From contig JAPFFF010000220.1 in the NCBI GenBank assembly GCA_039105265.1, forward strand, positions 1 to 30,545: a DNA stretch of 30,545 bases, read 5' to 3'. Below the pieces are notes generated by a model. That model had not been told where the DNA came from and made no database searches. It saw nothing but the letters and a program-made list of their open reading frames with translations. This document shows, piece by piece, positions 12,708 to 22,218 of the stretch. Every line of letters starts with the position of its first letter. The first letter of the stretch is position 1. Origin of the DNA: Tritrichomonas musculus (Eukaryota; Parabasalia; Tritrichomonadida; Tritrichomonadidae). A program made the translations under genes and the position numbers.

Positions 12708-15700
12708 GATTAAGCTTTAATTTTTACTGATTTTACTTAATTTCGAAATCGTTTTTAATTATCTTACAAAAGTGTTTGAGATTTATGTTTTATTTAACTC
12801 TGTATACTTGTGAGAAACGTTTGAATAAGAATAATTGATATTGCGATTTAATCTTTATTGATTTTACTTAATTTCGAAATCGTTTTTAATTATCTTACAA
12901 AAGTGTTTGAGATTTATGTTTTATTTAACTCTGTTCACTTGTGAGAAACGTTTGAATAAGAATAACTGAGATTAAGCTTTAATTTTTACTGATTTTACTT
13001 AATTTCGAAATCGTTTATAATTATCTTACAAAAGTGTTTGAGATTTGTGTTTTATTTAACTCTGTTCATTTGTGAGAAACGTTTGAATAAGAATAACTGA
13101 GATTAAGCTTTAATTTTTACTGATTTTACTTAATTTCGAAATCGTTTTTAATTATCTTACAAAAGTGTTTGAGATTTGTGTTTTATTTAACTCTGTTCAT
13201 TTGTGAGAAACGTTTGAATAAGAATAACTGAGATTAAGCTTTAATTTTTACTGATTTTACTTAATTTCGAAATCGTTTATAATTATCTTACAAAAGTGTT
13301 TGAGATTTGTGTTTTATTTAACTCTGTTCATTTGTGAGAAACGTTTGAATAAGAATAACTGAGATTAAGCTTTAATTTTTACTGATTTTACTTAATTTCG
13401 AAATCGTTTTTAATTATCTTACAAAAGTGTTTGAGATTTATGTTTTATTTAACTCTGTTCATTTGTGAGAAATGTTAGAATAAGAATAACTGAGATTAAG
13501 CTTTAATTTTTATTGATTTTACTTAATTTCGAAATCGTTTTTAATTATCTTACAAAAGTGTTTGAGATTTGTGTTTTATTTAACTCTGTTCATTTGTGAG
13601 AAACGTTTGAATAAGAATAACTGAGATTAAGCTTTAATTTTTACTGATTTTACTTAATTTCGAAATCGTTTTTAATTATCTTACAAAAGTGTTTGAGATT
13701 TGTGTTTTATTTAACTCTGTTCATTTGTGAGAAACGTTTGAATAGGAATAATTGAGATTAAGCTTTAATTTTTACTGATTTTACTTAATTTCGAAATCGT
13801 TTTTAATTATCTTACAAAAGTGTTTGAGATTTGTGTTTTATTTAACTCTGTTCATTTGTGAGAAACGTTTGAATAAGAATAACTGAGATTAAGCTTTAAT
13901 TTTTATTGATTTTACTTAATTTCGAAATCTTTTTCAATTATCTTATAAAAGTGTTTGAGATTTGTGTTTTATTTAACTCTGTTCACTTGTGAGAAATGTT
14001 AGATTAAGAATAACTGAGATTAAGCTTTAATTTTTACTGATTTTACTTAATTTCGAAATCGTTTTCAATTATCTTATAAAAGTGTTTGAGATTTGTGTTT
14101 TATTTAACTCTGTTCACTTGTGAGAAACGTTTGAATAAGAATAACTGAGATTAAGCTTTAATTTTTACTGATTTTACTTAATTTCGAAATCGTTTATAAT
14201 TATCTCACAAAAGTGTTTGAGATTTGTGTTTTATTTAACTCTGTTCATTTGTGAGAAACGTTTGAATAAGAATAACTGAGATTAAGCTTTAATTTTTACT
14301 GATTTTACTTAATTTCGAAATCTTTTTCAATTATCTTATAAAAGTGTTTGAGATTTGTGTTTTATTTAACTCTGTTCACTTGTGAGAAATGTTAGATTAA
14401 GAATAACTGAGATTAAGCTTTAATTTTTACTGATTTTACTTAATTTCGAAATCGTTTTCAATTATCTTATAAAAGTGTTTGAGATTTGTGTTTTATTTAA
14501 CTCTGTTCATTTGTGAGAAACGTTTGAATAAGAATAATTGAGATTAAGCTTTAATTTTTACTGATTTTACTTAATTTCGAAATCTTTTTCAATTATCTTA
14601 TAAAAGTGTTTGAGATTTGTGTTTTATTTAACTCTGTTCACTTGTGAGAAATGTTAGATTAAGAATAACTGAGATTAAGCTTTAATTTTTACTGATTTTA
14701 CTTAATTTCGAAATCGTTTTCAATTATCTTACAAAAGTGTTTGAGATTTATGTTTTATTTAACTCTGTTCATTTGTGAGAAACGTTTGAATAAGAATAAT
14801 TGAGATTAAGCTTTAATTTTTACTGATTTTACTTAATTTCGAAATCGTTTTTAATTATCTTACAAAAGTGTTTGAGATTTGTGTTTTATTTAACTCTGTT
14901 CACTTGTGAGAAACGTTTGAATAAGAATAATTGAGATTAAGCTTTAATTTTTACTGATTTTACTTAATTTCGAAATCGTTTATAATTATCTTACAAAAGT
15001 GTTTGAGATTTGTGTTTTATTTAACTCTGTTCACTTGTGAGAAACGTTTGAATAAGAATAACTGAGATTAAGCTTTAATTTTTACTGATTTTACTTAATT
15101 TCGAAATCGTTTATAATTATCTTACAAAAGTGTTTGAGATTTGTGTTTTATTTAACTCTGTTCATTTGTGAGAAACGTTTGAATAAGAATAATTGATATT
15201 GCGATTTAATCTTTATTGATTTTACTTAATTTCGAAATCGTTTTTAATTATCTTACAAAAGTGTTTGAGATTTATGTTTTATTTAACTCTGTTCACTTGT
15301 GAGAAACGTTTGAATAAGAATAACTGAGATTAAGCTTTAATTTTTACTGATTTTACTTAATTTCGAAATCGTTTATAATTATCTTACAAAAGTGTTTGAG
15401 ATTTGTGTTTTATTTAACTCTGTTCATTTGTGAGAAATGTTAGATTAAGAATAACTGAGATTAAGCTTTAATTTTTACTGATTTTACTTAATTTCGAAAT
15501 CGTTTTTAATTATCTTACAAAAGTGTTTGAGATTTGTGTTTTATTTAACTCTGTTCATTTGTGAGAAATGTTAGATTAAGAATAACTGAGATTAAGCTTT
15601 AATTTTTACTGATTTTACTTAATTTCGAAATCGTTTTTAATTATCTTACAAAAGTGTTTGAGATTTATGTTTTATTTAACTCTGTATACTTGTGAGAAAC

Positions 15701-18180
15701 GTTTGAATAAGAATAATTGATATTGCGATTTAATCTTTATTGATTTTACTTAATTTCGAAATCGTTTTTAATTATCTTACAAAAGTGTTTGAGATTTATG
15801 TTTTATTTAACTCTGTTCACTTGTGAGAAACGTTTGAATAAGAATAACTGAGATTAAGCTTTAATTTTTACTGATTTTACTTAATTTCGAAATCGTTTAT
15901 AATTATCTTACAAAAGTGTTTGAGATTTGTGTTTTATTTAACTCTGTTCATTTGTGAGAAACGTTTGAATAAGAATAACTGAGATTAAGCTTTAATTTTT
16001 ACTGATTTTACTTAATTTCGAAATCGTTTATAATTATCTTACAAAAGTGTTTGAGATTTGTGTTTTATTTAACTCTGTTCATTTGTGAGAAACGTTTGAA
16101 TAAGAATAACTGAGATTAAGCTTTAATTTTTACTGATTTTACTTAATTTCGAAATCGTTTTTAATTATCTTACAAAAGTGTTTGAGATTTGTGTTTTATT
16201 TAACTCTGTTCATTTGTGAGAAACGTTTGAATAAGAATAACTGAGATTAAGCTTTAATTTTTACTGATTTTACTTAATTTCGAAATCGTTTATAATTATC
16301 TTACAAAAGTGTTTGAGATTTGTGTTTTATTTAACTCTGTTCATTTGTGAGAAACGTTTGAATAAGAATAACTGAGATTAAGCTTTAATTTTTACTGATT
16401 TTACTTAATTTCGAAATCGTTTTTAATTATCTTACAAAAGTGTTTGAGATTTATGTTTTATTTAACTCTGTTCATTTGTGAGAAATGTTAGAATAAGAAT
16501 AACTGAGATTAAGCTTTAATTTTTATTGATTTTACTTAATTTCGAAATCGTTTTTAATTATCTTACAAAAGTGTTTGAGATTTGTGTTTTATTTAACTCT
16601 GTTCATTTGTGAGAAACGTTTGAATAAGAATAACTGAGATTAAGCTTTAATTTTTACTGATTTTACTTAATTTCGAAATCGTTTTTAATTATCTTACAAA
16701 AGTGTTTGAGATTTGTGTTTTATTTAACTCTGTTCATTTGTGAGAAACGTTTGAATAGGAATAATTGAGATTAAGCTTTAATTTTTACTGATTTTACTTA
16801 ATTTCGAAATCGTTTTTAATTATCTTACAAAAGTGTTTGAGATTTGTGTTTTATTTAACTCTGTTCATTTGTGAGAAACGTTTGAATAAGAATAACTGAG
16901 ATTAAGCTTTAATTTTTATTGATTTTACTTAATTTCGAAATCTTTTTCAATTATCTTATAAAAGTGTTTGAGATTTGTGTTTTATTTAACTCTGTTCACT
17001 TGTGAGAAATGTTAGATTAAGAATAACTGAGATTAAGCTTTAATTTTTACTGATTTTACTTAATTTCGAAATCGTTTTCAATTATCTTATAAAAGTGTTT
17101 GAGATTTGTGTTTTATTTAACTCTGTTCACTTGTGAGAAATGTTAGATTAAGAATAACTGAGATTAAGCTTTAATTTTTACTGATTTTACTTAATTTCGA
17201 AATCGTTTTCAATTATCTTATAAAAGTGTTTGAGATTTGTGTTTTATTTAACTCTGTTCATTTGTGAGAAACGTTTGAATAAGAATAATTGAGATTAAGC
17301 TTTAATTTTTACTGATTTTACTTAATTTCGAAATCTTTTTCAATTATCTTATAAAAGTGTTTGAGATTTGTGTTTTATTTAACTCTGTTCACTTGTGAGA
17401 AATGTTAGATTAAGAATAACTGAGATTAAGCTTTAATTTTTACTGATTTTACTTAATTTCGAAATCGTTTTCAATTATCTTACAAAAGTGTTTGAGATTT
17501 GTGTTTTATTTAACTCTGTTCATTTGTGAGAAACGTTTGAATAAGAATAATTGAGATTAAGCTTTAATTTTTACTGATTTTACTTAATTTCGAAATCGTT
17601 TTTAATTATCTTACAAAAGTGTTTGAGATTTGTGTTTTATTTAACTCTGTTCACTTGTGAGAAACGTTTGAATAAGAATAATTGAGATTAAGCTTTAATT
17701 TTTACTGATTTTACTTAATTTCGAAATCGTTTATAATTATCTTACAAAAGTGTTTGAGATTTGTGTTTTATTTAACTCTGTTCACTTGTGAGAAACGTTT
17801 GAATAAGAATAACTGAGATTAAGCTTTAATTTTTACTGATTTTACTTAATTTCGAAATCGTTTATAATTATCTTACAAAAGTGTTTGAGATTTGTGTTTT
17901 ATTTAACTCTGTTCATTTGTGAGAAACGTTTGAATAAGAATAATTGATATTGCGATTTAATCTTTATTGATTTTACTTAATTTCGAAATCGTTTTTAATT
18001 ATCTTACAAAAGTGTTTGAGATTTATGTTTTATTTAACTCTGTTCACTTGTGAGAAACGTTTGAATAAGAATAACTGAGATTAAGCTTTAATTTTTACTG
18101 ATTTTACTTAATTTCGAAATCGTTTATAATTATCTTACAAAAGTGTTTGAGATTTGTGTTTTATTTAACTCTGTTCACTT
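12708..18180 (+). repeat. ~2.7-kb satellite segment present twice in tandem
   Basis: Units at about 12708-15430 and 15590-18180 carry the same succession of rare variants: a TATAC unit (12803 and 15685), an isolated B unit, a unique AATAGGAATAATT unit (13741 and 16754), several TCTTTTTCAATT/TTATAAAAG units and another isolated B unit (15197 and 17948). The offset moves from 22 to 23 to 21 units along the segment, so whole 131-bp units have been gained or lost since duplication while the phase stayed intact. This part is poor in type-B units compared with the first 12 kb. Confidence 0.7.
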
Positions 18181-18361
18181 GTGAGAAACGTTTGAATAAG
18201 AATAACTGAGATTAAGCTTTAATTTTTACTGATTTTACTTAATTTCGAAATCGTTTTTAATTATCTTACAAAAGTGTTTGAGATTTGTGTTTTATTTAAC
18301 TCTGTTCATTTGTGAGAAATGTTAGAATAAGAATAATTGATATTGCGCTTTAATTTTATTG

Positions 18362-18456
18362 CTTGTATAATAAAAAACATTACAATTTTAAATTAATTTC
18401 ATAATAAGGAACAAATGAATAAAGAGAATAAATAGAGCGCCTCAGAGGGCTAAAAA
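18362..18456. other. Array edge and spacer with imperfect palindrome
   Basis: Satellite similarity stops after the hybrid unit head at 18341-18361 and unique AT-rich sequence follows. At 18436-18451 there is an imperfect palindrome, AGCGCCTCAGAGGGCT, whose centre CCTC-A-GAGG is self-complementary. It sits just upstream of the structured element at 18457-18536 and, like it, is richer in G+C than its surroundings. No coding region is seen. The palindrome may belong to the same RNA or element, but this is not established. Confidence 0.5.
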
Positions 18457-18536
18457 ACTATACTTACGCTTGTCATTTTGTACAAAACATGACGTAGACG
18501 CAATGTTGGGAAGACATTGCTCGCGAGTTGTATAGT
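18457..18536 (+). ncRNA. Candidate structured small RNA (three-way junction)
   Basis: This 80-bp stretch is clearly richer in G+C than the DNA around it and can fold into a compact three-way junction. ACTATAC (18457-18463) pairs with GTATAGT (18530-18536). Inside, GTCAT-TTT (18472-18479) pairs with AAA-ATGAC (18484-18493, with a small bulge) around GTAC, and GCAATGT (18500-18506) pairs perfectly with ACATTGC (18514-18520) around a 7-base loop. An 8-bp palindrome CTCGCGAG (18520-18527) follows. A T16 run lies 12 bases downstream at 18549-18564 and could act as a polymerase III terminator on the plus strand. On the minus strand the stem is followed by T6, so the strand is uncertain. I do not recognise a tRNA, U1-U6 snRNA, SRP RNA or hammerhead core. 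A hairpin end of a mobile element is an alternative. Confidence 0.3.
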
Positions 18537-18548
18537 AAAAAAAATATC

Positions 18549-18564
18549 TTTTTTTTTTTTTTTT
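18549..18564 (+). terminator. T16 run, possible polymerase III terminator
   Basis: Sixteen consecutive T residues lie 12 bases after the closing stem of the structured element at 18457-18536. A T run of this length is a typical polymerase III stop if the element is transcribed rightwards. In such AT-rich DNA a homopolymer run can also arise by chance, so the call depends on the RNA candidate being real. Confidence 0.3.
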
Positions 18565-19228
18565 AGCTTTTGATTCAAAGTTTTGAATAGAGAAACCGAT
18601 TAATTAACAGTTATTTTTAACGTCAAATGTTTGAACACAGATCATTATTTCACAAATTTGCACCTAAAATATAATTTCTGTTTATATATGACTAATAAAT
18701 AAAAATATAGCTTATTATAAAGACTTTATTTTTAGAATAAAAGAAACTCTATTTATTTCATCCTATAAAATACAATGATAAATAATTGTAAAATTTTAAA
18801 TATTTATATATAATAATAAACTTATTTTATGAAGTTTAAATAAATTATACTTTTGTCATTTTTAGAGAAAATACACTTTTTTTTAATTAATTTTGAAATG
18901 TTTATAAAATAATTTGAAATAACAATTCAAATATAATCTAATTTCAATTTTTATTTGTACTAATAACAATAGAAAATTTAAATCGCACACATTTTGTTTA
19001 TGGCATGTGATTTTTTTATTTAAATTTGTATATAATTTAAATGCATATGCATGGAAAATATTATTGTATTTAAAACCTTTCTGATAAAGAAAGCACTCCG
19101 ATCTTACATACAACATATGTAAAAACTGTTTAAAATCATATGATTGAATTATTGCAAGTTTCTATAATTGAAATATAATTCAATTATGCATGTCGTGAAA
19201 TATTTGCTTCCATTTCATGATAAATGTA
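18565..19228. other. AT-rich spacer without recognisable gene
   Basis: I see no supported gene here. The only open frame of any length (77 codons, minus strand, 18883-19116) has low-complexity composition and no recognisable motif. Two short inverted repeats lie at its right end: ATAATTGAA/TTCAATTAT at 19164-19187 with a 6-base spacer, and TCGTGAAAT/ATTTCATGA at 19193-19220 with one G-T mismatch. They lie directly before the 31-bp repeat array and could mark its boundary, or simply reflect base composition. Confidence 0.6.
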
Positions 19229-20542
19229 ATTGAATCTATATAATATTCCTTTGATACTAATTGAATCTATATAATATTCCTTTGATTTTGATTAAATCTA
19301 TATATTAATCCTTTGATTCTGAATGAATCTATATATTATTACTTTGATTCTGAATGAATCTATATAATATTCCTTTGATTCTGAATGAATCTATATATTA
19401 TTTCTTTGATTCTAGTTGAATCTATATAATATTCCTTTGATTCTGAATGAATCTATATATTATTTCTTTGTTTCTGATTGAATCTATATATTATTTCTTT
19501 GATTCTAGTTGAATCTATGTATTATTCCTTTGATTCTAATTGAATCTATATATTATTTCTTTGATTCTAGTTGAATCTATGTATTATTCCTTTGATTCTG
19601 AATGAATCTATATATTATTACTTTGATTCTGAATGAATCTATATAATATTTCTTTGATTCTGAATGAATCTATATATTATTTCTTTGATTCTAGTTGAAT
19701 CTATATAATATTTCTTTGATTCTGAATGAATCTATATAATATTCCTTTGATTCTGAATGAATCTATATATTATTTCTTTGATTCTAGTTGAATCTATGTA
19801 TTATTCCTTTGATTCTAATTGAATCTATGTATTATTCCTTTGATTCTGAATGAATCTATATATTATTTCTTTGATTCTAGTTGAATCTATGTATTATTCC
19901 TTTGATTCTGAATGAATCTATATATTATTACTTTGATTCTGAATGAATCTATATAATATTTCTTTGGTTCTAGTTGAATCTATATAATATTTCTTTGTTT
20001 CTGATTGAATCTATATATTATTTCTTTGATTCTAGTTGAATCTATGTATTATTTCTTTGATTCTAGTTGAATCTATGTATTATTCCTTTGATTCTGAATG
20101 AATCTATATATTATTACTTTGATTCTGAATGAATCTATATATTATTTCTTTGATTCTGAATGAATCTATATATTATTTCTTTGATTCTAGTTGAATCTAT
20201 ATAATATTTCTTTGATTCTGAATGAATCTATATAATATTCCTTTGATTCTGAATGAATCTATATATTATTTCTTTGATTCTAGTTGAATCTATGTATTAT
20301 TCCTTTGATTCTAATTGAATCTATGTATTATTCCTTTGATTCTGAATGAATCTATATATTATTTCTTTGATTCTAGTTGAATCTATGTATTATTCCTTTG
20401 ATTCTGAATGAATCTATATATTATTACTTTGATTCTGAATGAATCTATATAATATTTCTTTGATTCTAGTTGAATCTATATAATATTTCTTTGTTTCTGA
20501 TTGAATCTATGTATTATTTCTTTGATTCTGATTGAATCTATA
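19229..20542 (+). repeat. 31-bp tandem repeat array, about 42 copies
   Basis: The unit is close to TGAATCTATATATTATTTC followed by TTTGATTCTGAA. TGAATC occurs first at 19231 and last at 20533, 1302 bp apart, which is exactly 42 x 31, so no net indel has accumulated although substitutions are common. Variable sites are the tail (TAGT, GAAT, TAAT, GATT), ATATAT versus ATATAA or ATGTAT, and TTCC, TTTC or TTAC. Each unit contains GAATC near its start and GATTC near its end, an inverted pair that could form a small stem. The array is unrelated to the 131-bp satellite. No open frame runs through it. The first two or three and the last units are the most divergent, as usual at array edges. Confidence 0.97.
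19681..20510 (+). repeat. 16-unit (496-bp) duplication inside the 31-bp array
   Basis: The order of unit variants from about 19681 to 20014 recurs from about 20177 to 20510. For example, the rare TTCTTTGTTTCTGA variant occurs at 19991 and again at 20487, exactly 496 bp or 16 units apart, with matching flanking units. One difference is TTTGGTTCTAG in the first copy against TTTGATTCTAG in the second. The same rare variant also occurs at 19464, 17 units earlier. This is a recent block duplication, consistent with unequal exchange or replication slippage over about 0.5 kb. Confidence 0.75.
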
Positions 20543-20940
20543 AAAAAAATCTCTAAATGGGCGAAAAAATTTTCCCCCTTGTTGAAAATAACACCTATCA
20601 TAGACTATTCAAAATTTTTTGATGGAAAGTAAAAAACATTGTAGAACTATTTGTTTAATTGATTAATAAAAAAATTTAAACGATTATACATTAATTTTTT
20701 ACATAAGAGCAAATTGCAAGCAAAATCAATGGAATTAGTTCTTTAGTTGTTTAAAATATAAGTAAAAAATCCTGATATTTCTGTTCTCCATTACACCAAA
20801 TTCACCAAAAATTTGGTGTAATATGCTCCCTATATAATTATTTGATTGTCATTTAGATTTTTAATAAGCGAGTAGTATATACCATGCTGTTCTTCATCTA
20901 TAAAAATAGCTACAAAAAATATTTAAGCATTGGTTTATAG
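20543..20940. other. AT-rich spacer between 31-bp array and decayed remnant
   Basis: No gene is supported here. Just after the array there is a short GC-bearing motif (GGGCGAAAAAATTTTCCCCC, about 20559-20578), which is near-palindromic. Further on lies the perfect inverted repeat at 20790-20822, listed separately. The remainder is simple AT-rich sequence with stops in all frames. Confidence 0.55.
20790..20822. repeat. Perfect 13-bp inverted repeat, 7-base loop
   Basis: ATTACACCAAATT (20790-20802) is followed by CACCAAA (20803-20809) and then by its exact reverse complement AATTTGGTGTAAT (20810-20822). The stem has five G-C pairs among thirteen, unusual for this AT-rich spacer. It could be a cruciform or transcript hairpin, or a relic of mobile-element ends, since it lies 120 bp upstream of a transposase-like remnant. 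No matching copy of this sequence was seen at the other side of that remnant. Confidence 0.8.
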
Positions 20941-21560
20941 CGCAGGGGCTGTAGAATCGAAATTTGTGATGAAAAAGATTATAATCACATAATTTATGAG
21001 CCGCAATCCATTGTTGTTCCTTCTACATTTCCAAACCAATTAATCAAATAATTATGACATCATATTAATCGTCTTCAAATGAACAATGATTTAAGTATTG
21101 AACGAATATCAAACAATTTAATGATGGATTTTGGTTTCATTTTAAGCCCGTTGGCAACAATGAAACCATATGATTGGAATTTCAGCTTATTATAAAAATA
21201 AGAAAAATAATAAAAACATATGTTATTCAAATCGATGATTATAACTCAATATTGATTATTTAAAGGAGTCTAGTATTGTGTTGTGCTAACATAATATGAA
21301 ATATCTACTGACTCGTCTTAAACTATGTTCTGACTGTGTTCGATGAATGCTAGAGGAGAATCTAATTAGAAGAAAAATTCGAAATTTATATTATACAAAA
21401 AAATTAAATGCTATTTATGTCACAATAGATTTTTAAGTTTCATTCAATTATAGTCCAACTAAAAATACTGTTATACTAGATATTGCATCATTTTCCTCTC
21501 AAATGGGTTTGATGAAAATACGAAAAGTTTTAACAAATTCGCAGAGATCATTCATAATTT
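20941..21560 (+). pseudogene. Decayed coding remnant, possibly transposase-like
   Basis: From 20941 to 21195 one plus-strand frame reads as protein-like sequence for about 85 codons, interrupted in a couple of places. Its residues are mixed and polar, including the stretches RIEICDEKDYNHIIYEPQSI and INRLQMNNDLSIERISNNLM, unlike the low-complexity translations around it. A second protein-like stretch in another frame follows at about 21407-21560 and contains SPTKNTVILDIASF. Together they suggest one old reading frame broken by stops and a frame change. The pattern of a short basic Cys/Arg region followed by a helical segment and a later acidic beta-strand-like segment is vaguely like DNA-transposon transposases. 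I cannot name a family, and no terminal repeats or target duplications were found. Confidence 0.25.
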
Positions 21561-21580
21561 TATATATATATATATATATA
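21561..21580. repeat. (TA)10 microsatellite
   Basis: Ten uninterrupted TA dinucleotides lie in AT-rich spacer DNA. This is a simple-sequence tract likely to vary in length between strains. It has no visible relation to the neighbouring gene, which ends more than 600 bp to the right. Confidence 0.9.
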
Positions 21581-22184
21581 AAAGATATAGGTATTTTTAT
21601 TTTTATAAAAATCATTGAATTGTTAATCGTGTAAGTAAATATTGACCATATTAAAAACGGTTTAATTTTTGTAAAATTTTATGATTATTTTATAAAATTT
21701 CCAAACTTTTTGAATTCATAGAATTTTTTTCTTTTAATTTTTATTCGTTGTTTTTTGGATATATGCTTAAATTTTAAAGATAATTCTTTTTGTATTTTAA
21801 ATAATCTCGATTATTGATTAAATATTTAATATTATTTGTTCTAAAAAAGCCAAATATTATGAAATAATTTTGATATCAAAAGATTAGCCATATAAATTGG
21901 CATACAATTTTATATCTTACATTAATAAATGCATTTTTATTTATTTTTATTGCGTTTTATAACATCATATTGAAGTTCACATAGAAAATTATGTTTTTTA
22001 CTTTCTGAGCAAAAAGAAGTTTTTCATTCAATTATTTTGATTTAAAATAGCATTATCTTGAATTTTTTACACATTAATGCTTATAACATTTGTTCAAATA
22101 TATTTTATAAAATGTATTCATTATAAATAAATAATTAATATTGAAATATAACTATCATAAAATGAAAAAGGTTAACGGTCGAAG
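21581..22184. other. AT-rich region downstream of the gene, no gene seen
   Basis: This is simple AT-rich sequence with stops in all frames, lying between the (TA)10 tract and the 3' end of the minus-strand gene. It holds no recognisable RNA gene, repeat or element. Any extended 3' untranslated sequence of that gene would run into its right end. Confidence 0.6.
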
Positions 22185-22218
22185 AGCTTCGCCCCTTCTG
22201 TTTTAAGGGAGCGAAGCT
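22185..22218 (-). terminator. Hairpin across stop codon with TAAA signal in loop
   Basis: On the minus strand, AGCTTCGCTCCCTT (22218-22205) is followed by a 7-base loop AAAACAG (22204-22198) and then AAGGGGCGAAGCT (22197-22185), which pairs with the first arm except for one unpaired base. The 5' arm contains the codons for the gene's last residues (Ala-Ser-Leu-Pro) and the first base of the stop codon, while the rest of TAA lies in the loop. TAA plus the next base gives TAAA, the tetranucleotide described as the Trichomonas polyadenylation signal, often overlapping the stop codon. The hairpin is much richer in G+C than its surroundings. Inference: it marks the transcript 3' end. A chance or mobile-derived inverted repeat is the alternative. 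Confidence 0.5.

Larger units (their letters stand above)
1..18361 (+). repeat. 131-bp satellite array, left block (140 units)
   Basis: The stretch is a head-to-tail tandem array of a 131-bp AT-rich unit. Unit starts fall at 1, 132, 263 and so on, and the 141st start is at 18341, which is exactly 1 + 140 x 131, so the net length change over 140 copies is zero. Single-base indels do exist (one missing base near 1530, one extra near 2010) but cancel. Nearly every unit carries the 10-bp palindrome ATTTCGAAAT at unit positions 33-42. The first ~20 bases of the unit come in two forms: type A (GATTAAGCTTTAATTTTTA, with AAGCTT) and type B (TATTGCGATTTAATCTTTA). By eye about a quarter of units are B, mostly in runs of 3-4 before 12 kb. 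No unit encodes a credible protein. The final unit is a B/A hybrid head that decays at about 18361. The array enters from beyond the window. A role as centromeric or heterochromatic satellite is possible but not shown by sequence. Confidence 0.98.

Noticed and set aside
1-18361. Coding potential or CRISPR array in the regular repeats
   Set aside because: The unit length of 131 is not a multiple of three and stops occur in all frames. There are no unique spacers between short repeats; the whole unit is repeated, so it is a satellite, not a CRISPR array.
18457-18536. tRNA, hammerhead ribozyme or spliceosomal snRNA identity
   Set aside because: There is no T-loop GTTC motif or proper anticodon loop, no CTGATGA/GAAA hammerhead core, and no U6 ACAGAGA, U5 loop or Sm-site pattern. 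Only the generic fold is supported.
18883-19116. 77-codon minus-strand open frame
   Set aside because: Its translation is low-complexity (Asn, Lys, Phe, Leu, Tyr) as expected from random AT-rich DNA. It has no recognisable motif, and the 3' hairpin seen at the real gene is absent.
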